A stretch of 64,000 nucleotides of DNA, taken from Nioella ostreopsis. Its GTDB lineage: Bacteria; Pseudomonadota; Alphaproteobacteria; Rhodobacterales; Rhodobacteraceae. Every line of letters starts with the position of its first letter. Position 1 is the first letter of the stretch. A program made the translations under genes and the position numbers. Below are positions 24,020 to 32,911 of the stretch, one piece after another. Below the pieces are notes generated by a model. The model saw only the letters and a list, made by a program, of their open reading frames with translations, searched no databases and was not told the origin of the DNA. Location: contig NZ_RCIQ01000001.1 of assembly GCF_004000255.1 (NCBI RefSeq), positions 248,001-312,000 on the forward strand. Reading direction: 5' to 3'.

Positions 24020-26163
24020 TCGAGATCGAACGCCATGAGGAGGCGGAGGAATTCATAGAGTCCCTGCCAATAGACGCGCAAAACCGTCCGGCGATCCTGC
24101 TGTCCCGGCTTCGGATCTGCCATGAAACAATGGGCCCGTCGGAAGCCCTGGCATTTGCCGAGCAATCAATCGGCTTTCGTCCAGCGGATCAGTTTCTCGC
24201 ATTGGAGATTGCGCATTTATTGCAGCTTGCCGGCCGCAACCACGATGCAATATCCATCCTGACGCGCTTCGCAACCGATGCCATGTCAGCGCCAGTCGCG
24301 GGCAAATTGGCGAGATTGAATTTGGCGACGGGCCAACCGGATGAGGCCGTTCGGCTACTTGCCCCTTTGGCTGACGCGAAAGCAACCAATGCTGATATGC
24401 AGAGCCTCCTGGTGCAAGCCTTCGAAGAAGCAGAGCAGCAGGCGAGCGCACTGGACGCTGTGGAAAAGGGTCTCCAGCGCTTCCAGGGCGATCCGAATCT
24501 CTTGGCACAGTACTGGCGTTTGTTATCGGGCTTTCGTGGCCGCGAAGCAGCCATTCAAGCCTGCTATTGCGCGCAAACCGACTGGCCCGGGTCCGTGCAG
24601 GTTCAGATTAAGGCGTTGCAATTCTTGTCGCGAATGGAGGACGAGGACGGCTGTAAGAATGCAAGTGAGAGAATCGAGCATGCGGACCCGGACAATCAGC
24701 AAGGTGCTGTCGTTCGTGCGAACTATCTGTTGCAGCAGAAGGATGCCGTCGGGGCGCGGAACCTCCTAATGGCAACGCGAAAAAAAAATGGGTCCTCAGC
24801 CTCACTTGACAGGACATTGGCCGTTGCCTGCCATCACCTCGGCCTCAACGATGAAGCCATGAGCGTGATCGAACCGTTGGCCTGTGGTCCAGAAAGCAAC
24901 GCGTATTCAGTAATCGAACTGGTTAAATTTAGACAGGCCGTTTGCGACTACGATGGTGCAAGGGCCGCGCTGGACAGTATTCCTGTGCGCAATCGAGACG
25001 ATGAAAAACGCAGGCGTGATCGCTTGGCTGACATGGCCCTTGGAAGGGCCGATGTGGAAAGCGCTTTGGAACTGGCGCAAGCGACGGTTCTGGCCAATCC
25101 AGACAATGTCTATGGGTGGTCACGCAAGGCAACAGCAGAACTTATGGCTGGTGATGTTGATTCAGCTTGGGAAAGTCATCGGACATGGGTCAACTTGCGT
25201 TGGATGCAGGATGAAACCGGTAAGCTAACCAAGAAGGTCAAACGTTCCCTGAACGGTCAGATCATGAATGAATACCGCTTGCTGGGTGATGATCCCGCGC
25301 TTGCACTAAGCCGCCCAGGTCTTGATCAGCGGATAGCCGCACGAGAATACAAGCGGAGCCTGATGGGCAACCCGTCAAGCACGGCATTGGCCTTGGGCCT
25401 GATGGTATCCCTGCGCCGCTGCGGCGAGGTGCTGGATCAGGTGCATGATGCGCCAGAGTTGTCGTCCGCCCCAGATCGGATTCCGCGTAAGATCTTCCAA
25501 TTCTGGGATGCGCCGGATCCGCCCAATCAAGTTGCAGATCTGATGGAAGAGAACCGCGTTGCCAACCCCGCTTACAGTTATCGGCGCTTCGACCAGAAAT
25601 CAGCGCGCGACTACTTGCAGGAAAAGGGTGAAAAGGCGGCCATTGAAGCGTTTCGGCTGGCGCCGAATGCCGCCGGCAAGGCCGATATCTTCCGGTTGGT
25701 CGTGCTTTGGCACGAAGGTGGAATCTACCTGGATGCAGACGACCGTTGCACAGTCCCTCTTGACACATTCATAGACCACTCGCTCCGCTTTCTGGGCTAC
25801 CAGGAACCACAGATGAGCGTGGGCAACAGTTTTCTCGCCGTTCAGCCACGCGACCCGATCATCCGCGCAGCGCTGGATGACGCTGTCAACGCATTTGGCG
25901 GGCCGCAAGGTGAAATCCTTTGGCTGAGCACGGGGCCGGGTGCAATGACACGGGCGGTCGCGAATGTGGGAACCGACGAGGCGGGACTGCTCTTGCCCGG
26001 TGTCTGTATCGTTTCCATCAATCTGCTAAGAAATGGCGTTTGGCCACATATTCAACTGTCATACAAATCCACTGAGCGAAGCTGGATACGATCCTTTCTA
26101 AACCCGGACGCGGGCATCGGGCGCGCTACCATTAGAGCCAAGGGTCGCAAGGCAACAACCTGA
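23965..26163 (+). CDS. TPR-GT32 glycosyltransferase, C-terminal part of the frameshifted gene
   Basis: The frame is open from about 23965; its only early starts are a TTG and an ATG at 24001 without ribosome sites, so it is probably the continuation of the preceding frame. TPR-like repeats fill roughly residues 10-440. A GT32-type domain (about 500-680) starts with RIPRKIFQFWDAPDPP and contains AGKADIFRLVVLWHEGG and the DxD motif IYLDADD near 588, as in Och1-like and capsular transferases. It would add a hexose to the glycan. Last gene of the block. Confidence 0.75.
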   Translation: MAPGALDEKLQNMVCNLLIEIERHEEAEEFIESLPIDAQNRPAILLSRLRICHETMGPSEALAFAEQSIGFRPADQFLALEIAHLLQLAGRNHDAISILTRFATDAMSAPVAGKLARLNLATGQPDEAVRLLAPLADAKATNADMQSLLVQAFEEAEQQASALDAVEKGLQRFQGDPNLLAQYWRLLSGFRGREAAIQACYCAQTDWPGSVQVQIKALQFLSRMEDEDGCKNASERIEHADPDNQQGAVVRANYLLQQKDAVGARNLLMATRKKNGSSASLDRTLAVACHHLGLNDEAMSVIEPLACGPESNAYSVIELVKFRQAVCDYDGARAALDSIPVRNRDDEKRRRDRLADMALGRADVESALELAQATVLANPDNVYGWSRKATAELMAGDVDSAWESHRTWVNLRWMQDETGKLTKKVKRSLNGQIMNEYRLLGDDPALALSRPGLDQRIAAREYKRSLMGNPSSTALALGLMVSLRRCGEVLDQVHDAPELSSAPDRIPRKIFQFWDAPDPPNQVADLMEENRVANPAYSYRRFDQKSARDYLQEKGEKAAIEAFRLAPNAAGKADIFRLVVLWHEGGIYLDADDRCTVPLDTFIDHSLRFLGYQEPQMSVGNSFLAVQPRDPIIRAALDDAVNAFGGPQGEILWLSTGPGAMTRAVANVGTDEAGLLLPGVCIVSINLLRNGVWPHIQLSYKSTERSWIRSFLNPDAGIGRATIRAKGRKATT

Positions 26164-26349
26164 ATACCTCAACCATGCCTGGTAGAGTGAGCGTCTGGAA
26201 TTTGCTGCCACTGGATTGCTGCGATGCCAATGGTGATTGAACGGTTGCAGCATCTGTACTGAATTGGGTGCCTAAGCTCCGCGGAACCTGACACACCCGC
26301 ACTATTCATACGCCTTGCGGCAAGCAATGTCGGTCGGACGGGGCGTGGT

Positions 26350-27459
26350 TCAGGCCGCGCTGACCAGTCTGGTCAGCTCCCCCTTGCCGTAGTAGCGGCC
26401 GAATTCGGTTTGCATGAAATCTTCGAGGCGCACGTCCTCTTGCCGGACGAAGCCTTGTGCGGGCAGCTTGCCTTGGCGCATCAGGTCCATCACGCCCGTT
26501 ACGCCCGCCGCCGTGGTCAGCTGGATCGCGCCCCAGGTCTTGCCGTTCACCTGACCGGCCAGCGATTTGTTGACGAAGCTACGCTCGCGGTATTCGCCGT
26601 CAATCCAGCCCGTGGCGGTGGAATAGATCAGCACAACATCCTGATTGGTGCGGGGCAGGGCGGTTTCAAAGATTTGGCCCATAAGGTCGCGGCGGGTGTC
26701 CAGTTGCAGGTCTTGCAGCAGCATCTTGATGATGGCGCGGTGGCCGGGATAGCGGATCGTCCGGTAGGACACTTTTCGCGCCTTGCCCAACAGGGTTTCC
26801 GTCAGGGTGCCAAGCCCGCCGGAGGTGTTGAAGCATTCGTAATTCACGCCATCCAGGCCGAACTCCTCCAGTGCCTCCAGCGGCGCGGCCTTGATCCGCT
26901 CGCCCCCCTCGATCACGTCGCAGGGGTTGCAGTATTCGTTGATCAGCCCGTCGGTGGACCAGGTCAGGTTATATTTCAGCGCATTGGTGGGGTAGAGCGG
27001 CAGCGCGCCGACCCTCAGCGCCAGCGTGTCCAGCTTGTCGAATTGCGCGGCCAGATGCGCGCCGGAAATGCCAACGAACCCCGGTGCCAGACCGCATTGC
27101 GGCATGAAGGCTGTCTTGCTGTCCTTCGCCAACTCGCGCACGGCATCAGTCGCGGCCACGTCCTCGGTCAGGTCGAAGTAATGCGCGCCTGCGGCCTTGG
27201 CGGCGGCGGCGATGGTGGGGGTCAGGAAGAAGGGCGCGGCGCTGATCACTGCGTCGAACCCGTCGAACGTGCGTGTCAGAGCGGCCTGATCCCCGGCATC
27301 GGCCTGTGCCACCTTGAACCCCGCCTGCTGGAAGGGCGCGAGATTCGCGAATTCGGAATCGACGATTGTGACGGAATAGGTGGGCGATGCTTTCAGAAGC
27401 TCGGCGATCATTGTGCCGATCTTCCCTGCACCCACGATGCAAACGTTCCAGTTGCGCAC
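26350..27459 (-). CDS. Saccharopine dehydrogenase-family protein (possible L-lysine 6-dehydrogenase)
   Basis: 369 residues from a GTG start with AGGAGG seven bases upstream. [18 protein letters not shown] is the NAD(P) Rossmann motif; [15 protein letters not shown] and the C-terminal catalytic domain match the saccharopine dehydrogenase/lysine 6-dehydrogenase family. It should act on lysine or saccharopine in lysine breakdown. Family members also include carboxynorspermidine synthase, so the substrate is open. An Lrp/AsnC regulator gene lies just upstream on the same strand, consistent with amino-acid-responsive control. Confidence 0.75.
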   Translation of the reverse strand: MRNWNVCIVGAGKIGTMIAELLKASPTYSVTIVDSEFANLAPFQQAGFKVAQADAGDQAALTRTFDGFDAVISAAPFFLTPTIAAAAKAAGAHYFDLTEDVAATDAVRELAKDSKTAFMPQCGLAPGFVGISGAHLAAQFDKLDTLALRVGALPLYPTNALKYNLTWSTDGLINEYCNPCDVIEGGERIKAAPLEALEEFGLDGVNYECFNTSGGLGTLTETLLGKARKVSYRTIRYPGHRAIIKMLLQDLQLDTRRDLMGQIFETALPRTNQDVVLIYSTATGWIDGEYRERSFVNKSLAGQVNGKTWGAIQLTTAAGVTGVMDLMRQGKLPAQGFVRQEDVRLEDFMQTEFGRYYGKGELTRLVSAA

Positions 27460-27566
27460 GATCTTGCCTCCTGCTTCGGGTCCTTTTCCAAAGCCTGAGG
27501 CAGGACGTATCGTGTCGTCTTCTGCCGATTGTTCGCGGATCGGGGGAAATCCGGCAAAATGCCGGG

Positions 27567-28073
27567 TCAGCCAGCGTCGAGTGTCGACATGGCCTGTATC
27601 TGGCGGAAAATCCGCTCCGCCGTCTCGTCTGATCGGCGGTCGATGCGGCGTCCGAAGACCACAGATGTTGTGGTTCGGACGACGCCGGGGATCTCCCCGA
27701 TCTCGTCGATCAGGATGTCGAGGTCTTCCACCCGCGGGGCCTCTGCCGACAGGAACAGGTCGAACTCACCATTGATCGAGAAAACGACCTGAATTTCAGG
27801 GTATGTGTTCAGTCGTTGCAAGACCTTGCGCGTGTCCTGCTGGCGGATCTCCAGCATCATCAGGATCTGCACGGTTTCCTCGCCGGGATTGCGGGAAAGC
27901 ACCACGGAATAGCCCGCGATCGTGCCATCCTTTTCCATCCGGGCAATGCGTTCATGCACCGTGGATCGGGCCACGCCAAGCGCCTGCGCGATGTTGGAGG
28001 TGGATTCCCGCGCGTTGCGCTGAAGTTCCCGTATGATCCGCTTGTCGAGTGTATCTCGCATGCAATTTGCCAT
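27567..28073 (-). CDS. Lrp/AsnC-family transcriptional regulator
   Basis: 168 residues. N-terminal winged helix ([35 protein letters not shown]) and C-terminal RAM ligand-binding domain ([30 protein letters not shown]). Such proteins form octamers and sense amino acids. It sits 107 bases upstream of the saccharopine/lysine dehydrogenase gene on the same strand and probably controls it. ATG 28073 and ATG 28061 are both possible starts; neither has a strong ribosome site. Confidence 0.9.
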   Translation of the reverse strand: MANCMRDTLDKRIIRELQRNARESTSNIAQALGVARSTVHERIARMEKDGTIAGYSVVLSRNPGEETVQILMMLEIRQQDTRKVLQRLNTYPEIQVVFSINGEFDLFLSAEAPRVEDLDILIDEIGEIPGVVRTTTSVVFGRRIDRRSDETAERIFRQIQAMSTLDAG

Positions 28074-28334
28074 ATCAGCCGATGAAATGCCGGAAAGCTG
28101 ACGAGTTTCCCCGAAATGTCAATGCTTTTGGCGACGATGGTGGCGGGCATGCCGAAGAACCCGGTCCTCACGCATTCGTGAGGTGGGCATCCCCGCAAAG
28201 TCGTGGAATGCTGCCATTGCGCGGCGACGGGATTCGTTGCAGCATCAAGACTCGGAAAATCAAGGCTGTTTTGGATCGGGACGGGGTCTGAACCATGCCG
28301 GGGACCGGACTTTTTGGAGCTGGAATTAGACGGA
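28074..28334. other. Divergent control region with a short dyad
   Basis: 261 bases between the Lrp-type regulator and the secreted-protein pair. It contains a perfect hairpin CCTCACG-CATT-CGTGAGG at 28166-28183 without a T-run, a candidate operator. An open frame continues from 28203 into the next gene, but the signal peptide fixes the later start. Confidence 0.4.
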
Positions 28335-30092
28335 ATGACATTCACAGGATATCGCGCGCTGAAAGCGACCGGGCTTTCGGCCCTTCTATTCACATTGTCG
28401 GGCCCCGCCCTGGCCAATGGCATCGGTCTGCCGGACGAAGACACGCTTGCCGCGCAGATGGAGGTCTACAACTCCGACGCGCCGGGGTCGATCTACGCCC
28501 TGCAACCGTTCCGCAACGAAATGACCCTGACGGGGGATGACGGGCTGGAGGTGACGCTGACCTCTATGAACCCGATGGTGAATGCCTGGTTCATTCTGCG
28601 CGTGGACAGCGATGAGATGTCCCGCCCGCGCTATTATCATCTGGAAAACGCCGCGCCGGATTTCTGGCAGATCTCGCTGGAGATGGATGGCGATGATCCG
28701 ATCATCCTGATCGAGAACGACGATGACGAGGTTGAATGCGCCCCCTGGGATGGCCGCAACCCGGAACTGGAAGAGGCCCGCGCCGAACCGCTGCCCTATG
28801 CGCCGATCTGTGACAGCACCATGTATCTGCGCAACCGGGTGTCCGGGTCGCGCACCACGCGTGAGGCGATTGCCGAGTTCCTGCGCGAAAATGTGCTCTT
28901 TGGCGATTCCATAGTGAACCTGATCAAGGGTACGCTGTTCCGTGACGCCTATCTGGAAAGCTCTGACGAAGCCGAATCCGAAGATCCGGGCGCGGTCGTC
29001 GAGGCGCTTGGCCAGGCCAATCTGGGCCGCTTCCCGGTCATGCGCGCGGCCCCCGGTTTCGACCTTGTGGGCGCAGAAGGTGGCATGGAAGCCGGCAGTT
29101 GGTATCAGGTGGAGGACGCCCCCGGTATCTACGCCAGCATGATGCAGCCCGGCATGATCAGCGACGAGATCCTGAACCGCTCGGGCGAGACCAATTGGCT
29201 CGACGGCGTCGAACGGGGTGCCAATGTCTATCTGGTTGCCTTCGACATGCGCGAGTTTGAAATCGGGTACGAGCTTGGCACCGATCACCCCGGCTTCGAA
29301 TGGTCCTCTCGCCCGCACGGGGCCGGACGCGACTGGTCGATCCCCGGACCTGACGGCATCAGCTCGCCCGATCCGCTGGTCATGGTGGGCATGCTCAGCC
29401 CCTCGCTGACCGACCGGGTCGCCGCAACCTTTACGGGCGGCTACAAGCGCGACCATGGGGCCTTCCGCTACGGGGATATGGCGACCTTCAACCATGGCCA
29501 CCATTACGGGTTCCTTGTGAACGGCACGGTTTTGAGCCGCCTGTGGCCGGGCCTGTCGACCATCTATGTCACCAATGACGGCACCTTCGGCATGACCACA
29601 TGGACCGAGGAGCTGAACGAGGAACTGCTGCCGCATCTGCGCTTTGCCCGCCAGAACGGTGTGCCGCTGATCAACCCCGACCCGGAAACCGGCGAAAGCG
29701 TGCCCGGCGATCGTGTCACGCAATGGGGGGCCGGTAACTGGTCCGGCTCTGCCGATGCGCAACTGCGCACCCTGCGCGCCGGGTCCTGTCTGCGAGAGGT
29801 CGATGGCCGTCAGTTCCTGATCTATGCCTATTTCTCGACCGCCACACCCTCGGCCATGGCCCGGACGTTCCAGGCCTATCACTGCGACTATGCCATGCTG
29901 ATGGACATGAACAGCCAGGAGCATACCTATATGGCGCTCTACCCCGAGATCGAGGATGACGACTGGATCGAGGCCGAGCATCTGGTCAGCGGCATGAGCC
30001 ATGTGGATCAGGACACGCGCAACGGCACGATCCCGCGTTTCGTGGGCTTCGCCGACAACCGTGACTTCTTCTACCTGCTGAGACGAGAGTAA
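28335..30092 (+). CDS. Secreted protein of unknown function
   Basis: 585 residues. A clear signal peptide (MTFTGYRALKATGLSALL, ending near ALA-NG at residue 31) justifies the start at 28335 over the longer frame. The mature protein is acidic (IENDDDEVE) with no membrane helices. The C-terminal third (GRQFLIYAYFSTATPSAMA, then CDYAMLMDMNSQEHTYMAL) faintly recalls phosphodiester glycosidase (NAGPA-like) domains, but too weakly to assign. It is followed 24 bases later by an FGE-like secreted gene, so the two are probably an operon acting in the periplasm. Confidence 0.65.
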   Translation: MTFTGYRALKATGLSALLFTLSGPALANGIGLPDEDTLAAQMEVYNSDAPGSIYALQPFRNEMTLTGDDGLEVTLTSMNPMVNAWFILRVDSDEMSRPRYYHLENAAPDFWQISLEMDGDDPIILIENDDDEVECAPWDGRNPELEEARAEPLPYAPICDSTMYLRNRVSGSRTTREAIAEFLRENVLFGDSIVNLIKGTLFRDAYLESSDEAESEDPGAVVEALGQANLGRFPVMRAAPGFDLVGAEGGMEAGSWYQVEDAPGIYASMMQPGMISDEILNRSGETNWLDGVERGANVYLVAFDMREFEIGYELGTDHPGFEWSSRPHGAGRDWSIPGPDGISSPDPLVMVGMLSPSLTDRVAATFTGGYKRDHGAFRYGDMATFNHGHHYGFLVNGTVLSRLWPGLSTIYVTNDGTFGMTTWTEELNEELLPHLRFARQNGVPLINPDPETGESVPGDRVTQWGAGNWSGSADAQLRTLRAGSCLREVDGRQFLIYAYFSTATPSAMARTFQAYHCDYAMLMDMNSQEHTYMALYPEIEDDDWIEAEHLVSGMSHVDQDTRNGTIPRFVGFADNRDFFYLLRRE

Positions 30093-30116
30093 CCCCAAGC
30101 GCAAGGAGTGCCCCCC

Positions 30117-31112
30117 ATGAGATATCTCACCCGAACCCTGATGGCCCTTGTCCTTGGCGTCATTGGCGCCGGGGTGGGGGGCGCTCAGACCCTGCAGGAA
30201 CTCAACGAACAGATGTTCCAGCAGATGCGGGAAGTGCGCGGCGTCTCGAATGCCGAGATCCAGCGGATCCGGCAGATCTTCGCCGGATCCTCCTATATCG
30301 GGCAGGGCAATCCGGCGGTGACGCGCCATGCCATGACGCCCGAGGAGGCGGCAGCGCGGATCGGCGGATCGGTCGCCAGCGTGCAGCAAAGCTATCGCAA
30401 CGCCAGGTGGGAACGGATCTGCGGCGGGCCCTATCGCGCGCCGCTTTATGATCCCGCGACCGAAAGCCCCGAGGATGCCGAGGTCTGCGTGGATATGTTC
30501 GAGTACCCGAACATCCCGATGGTCTACCCGGTGGTTTGGGTCCGTGCGAATGAGGCGCATATGCTCTGTGCGGCCGAGGGCGGCCGGATCGGCGATGCCC
30601 ATGAATGGGAAGGGGCGGCGGCGGGTGCGCTGCTGGAGCCTGACTATCGCTTTGACCTTGGCAGCCCGCAGGCGATGCGCGCCTGGCACAATGCAGAATG
30701 GGCGCATACGCGCAATGTCTACAGCATCGGCCAATGGCGGTCCGGGGTCTGCGCCACGGGCAGTTTCAAATCGGCCAGCTGCAATGGCGGCAGCTTCACG
30801 GGATGCGGGTCCAACACCTATCCGGCGGGGTCGTTCCCGCAATGCCACAGCCCGCTTGGCGCCTATGACATTGACGGAAACGCGGCGGAACATATGAACC
30901 TGCCGCTGTCCCCCGATCAGATGGCAAGCCGGGGCTCAACGACGCTCGGCGTGACCGAGATGAAGGGCAGCTGGTTCATCTGGGATACGGTGCGCGCGCA
31001 TGAGCATTGGGCGCGCTGGCGGGCGCCGTTCTGGCATGGCAGCCGGGTGATGTCGCCCTCAAGCCACCGGAACTACCACCTTGGGTTCCGCTGTTTCCAT
31101 GATGTGAATTGA
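30117..31112 (+). CDS. Secreted FGE/SUMF1-like protein
   Basis: 331 residues from the ATG nine bases after AAGGAG; the GTG at 30108 is too close. The signal peptide ends near AGVGGAQT. Residues about 115-331 follow the formylglycine-generating-enzyme (SUMF1) pattern: VCVDMFEYPNIPM, EAHMLCAAEGGRIGDAHEWEGAA, GAYDIDGNAAEHM, KGSWF and a terminal GFRCFHDV. Several extra cysteines suggest disulfides. Many such domains are not true FGEs but sugar-binding or structural, and the conserved catalytic cysteine pair is not obvious here. It shares an operon with the preceding secreted protein. Confidence 0.75.
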   Translation: MRYLTRTLMALVLGVIGAGVGGAQTLQELNEQMFQQMREVRGVSNAEIQRIRQIFAGSSYIGQGNPAVTRHAMTPEEAAARIGGSVASVQQSYRNARWERICGGPYRAPLYDPATESPEDAEVCVDMFEYPNIPMVYPVVWVRANEAHMLCAAEGGRIGDAHEWEGAAAGALLEPDYRFDLGSPQAMRAWHNAEWAHTRNVYSIGQWRSGVCATGSFKSASCNGGSFTGCGSNTYPAGSFPQCHSPLGAYDIDGNAAEHMNLPLSPDQMASRGSTTLGVTEMKGSWFIWDTVRAHEHWARWRAPFWHGSRVMSPSSHRNYHLGFRCFHDVN

Positions 31113-31119
31113 CGGGAAA

Positions 31120-31170
31120 TGCGCCCTCAGCCGTGGCCCCACCCACCCACCCACCACGGCTGAGGGCGCA
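31120..31170 (+). terminator. Strong hairpin terminator after the FGE-like gene
   Basis: A perfect 17-bp stem (TGCGCCCTCAGCCGTGG and its complement at 31154-31170) encloses a 17-nt C/A-rich loop (CCCACCCACC pattern). It lies 7 bases after the stop. An A-run follows, so the minus strand may use it as well. Confidence 0.75.
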
Positions 31171-31184
31171 AAAAACAGCTCATG

Positions 31185-31213
31185 AAAAACCCCGCCGGAT
31201 GAGGGCGGGGTTT
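31185..31213 (-). terminator. Terminator for the minus-strand gene ending at 31251
   Basis: AAACCCCGCC / GGCGGGGTTT form a 10-bp stem with a 7-nt loop. Read on the minus strand it ends in a T-run (complement of AAAAA at 31185-31189), placing a typical terminator about 38 bases after the stop of the anchored-protein gene. Confidence 0.75.
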
Positions 31214-31250
31214 CCTGTTTCTGCTCGATTGTGACGGGGGTCAGCGCGGG

Positions 31251-32765
31251 TCAGCGCGAAGCGATCTGGATCGCGGGCCGTCCGATCGGGCCATCGGTAT
31301 TCAGTAGACCTGCATAGGTGCCGTCCATCAGCAGGTCCTGCAGGTCGACGGCGCGGCCGTTCACGAAGGCAGTGCGGCTGACCAGGCGGATGCCGTGGCT
31401 GTAATCGGCATATTCGGCGCCATGCACGGTCGAAAGCGGCTGGATCGGGTTGCCGCCCGGACGGTGCCAGCCATAGATCGCCACGCGGCCCGGCGCACTG
31501 GACAGGCGGTTTGTCAGCACCAGGTCCTTCTTGTGGCCCGACACCAGCATCCCAAGACGACCGCCCGCGTTCTGACGCTGGCCCTCCACGGTGGCGTTGT
31601 GGCGCATGAAGTAGGTGGTCGAGGACATCTGCGAGCCCGGCGTCATCGGCGAGGGCGACAGACGCAGATCGGCCTGCGCATAGATGGCGTCGACCATACG
31701 GGTGGTCGGCAGCATCATGTTGAACTCTTCCGCGACCCGTGCAGCAGCCGTCAGGCCAAGTGGCACGCGCACGAAGTCGCTGTCACTGCCAACGGCCAGA
31801 TAATCGGGCGTTACGCAGATCGTGATCTGGGCACTGCGGCCATTGGGCAGGACGCCCGTAAAGGTGACCGGGGCAAGGTCGCGCAGGAAGGCAGGGACAT
31901 TGCCACGCAGCACTTCCCGGGCAATGGCCGCGTCGCGGGTGGTGCCAGAGACGTTTTCAAGCGAGGCGATAAAGGCCTGTCCGCCGGCCGCGCTGCCGGC
32001 CCGACGTGGAATTTCACGCGACAGGCGGCGGGTGCAGGCATTGGCGCTGCGGTCGAAGGCGGGACCAAGCGCGGCGGGTTCGTCCGGGGTCAGCGCCGCC
32101 AGGGTCACGTTTTCGGTGGGGTCGGTGGCGCGGGCCACGAGGCTGGGGGCCGAGGTGACATCCAGATCGGCAGGGCGCGCGGCAGGGCGCGGGCTGATGC
32201 TGGTGGCGAGTGGGGACGCGACGGCGAGTTCGATCACCGGCTCTTCCGATGCGGCATCGAAGGGGCGTTGTTCCGGGCGCAGAGAGGCGACATTGGCGGG
32301 GTCGGTGAAGCTGCGGGCGGCGGCGGCCAGCGCCACGATATGGGCGGGGCGCGGCACGGCCTCGACCGGCGGGCGGCCTGCGATGATCGTCGGCGCGGGA
32401 TCTTGCGGGCGGGTGTCGATCGCCGGATCGGCCAACACGTAGTCGCGGCCGGGTGCCATCGGCGGCAGCGCGGTCGGCATCAGCCGCTCCGGCCCCTGAT
32501 CGGCCCCGGCTATGGGGCCCCCCATCGTGTCGGTCACAGGCAGAGCTCCGAGGCTTGCCTGCGGAATTTCCACACGGGCGGGCTCGATGCCAAGCGTGGC
32601 AATCCGAACCGCCGGGGCGATCCTGGTGACCGTGAGTGTCAGGATGGTCGCGCAGACAAGCGCGGAGGCCGCAAGCGTCGCGATGACGGCTGCAGGCGAT
32701 TCCATGAACTCAGGTTTTCTGTCAACGGCCCGCTGTCCCAGCAGGTCAAAATATCTGTCCCTCAT
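31251..32765 (-). CDS. Membrane-anchored protein with proline/alanine-rich linker, unknown function
   Basis: 504 residues. One N-terminal membrane helix (about residues 24-47, AAVIATLAASALVCATIL) is followed by a long Pro/Ala-rich, probably disordered region to about residue 240. A folded domain of about 260 residues comes next. It contains KKDLVLTNRL, VAIYGWHRPGGNPIQPL and, near its end, EYADYSHGIRLVSR, with conserved-looking His and Asp residues that suggest a hydrolase or binding fold exposed to the periplasm. No named family is recognised. Confidence 0.6.
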   Translation of the reverse strand: MRDRYFDLLGQRAVDRKPEFMESPAAVIATLAASALVCATILTLTVTRIAPAVRIATLGIEPARVEIPQASLGALPVTDTMGGPIAGADQGPERLMPTALPPMAPGRDYVLADPAIDTRPQDPAPTIIAGRPPVEAVPRPAHIVALAAAARSFTDPANVASLRPEQRPFDAASEEPVIELAVASPLATSISPRPAARPADLDVTSAPSLVARATDPTENVTLAALTPDEPAALGPAFDRSANACTRRLSREIPRRAGSAAGGQAFIASLENVSGTTRDAAIAREVLRGNVPAFLRDLAPVTFTGVLPNGRSAQITICVTPDYLAVGSDSDFVRVPLGLTAAARVAEEFNMMLPTTRMVDAIYAQADLRLSPSPMTPGSQMSSTTYFMRHNATVEGQRQNAGGRLGMLVSGHKKDLVLTNRLSSAPGRVAIYGWHRPGGNPIQPLSTVHGAEYADYSHGIRLVSRTAFVNGRAVDLQDLLMDGTYAGLLNTDGPIGRPAIQIASR

Positions 32766-32911
32766 GGCAAAATGGATACACCCACATTTTTAACGAAACA
32801 AGAATGCCAGAACGATTATGGCAGGCTCGCCACATTTGCGGCGGAAAACTGCCGTTTTGCTGCGACTGCGAGCGAATTTCTGCGCGTGCAAAATGGGCCG
32901 GAGTTCGCCCT

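Noticed and set aside
28386-30893. 835-residue minus-strand frame
   Set aside because: Antisense to two genes with clear signal peptides and a ribosome site; composition is His/Gly/Arg-rich, typical of a high-G+C shadow.
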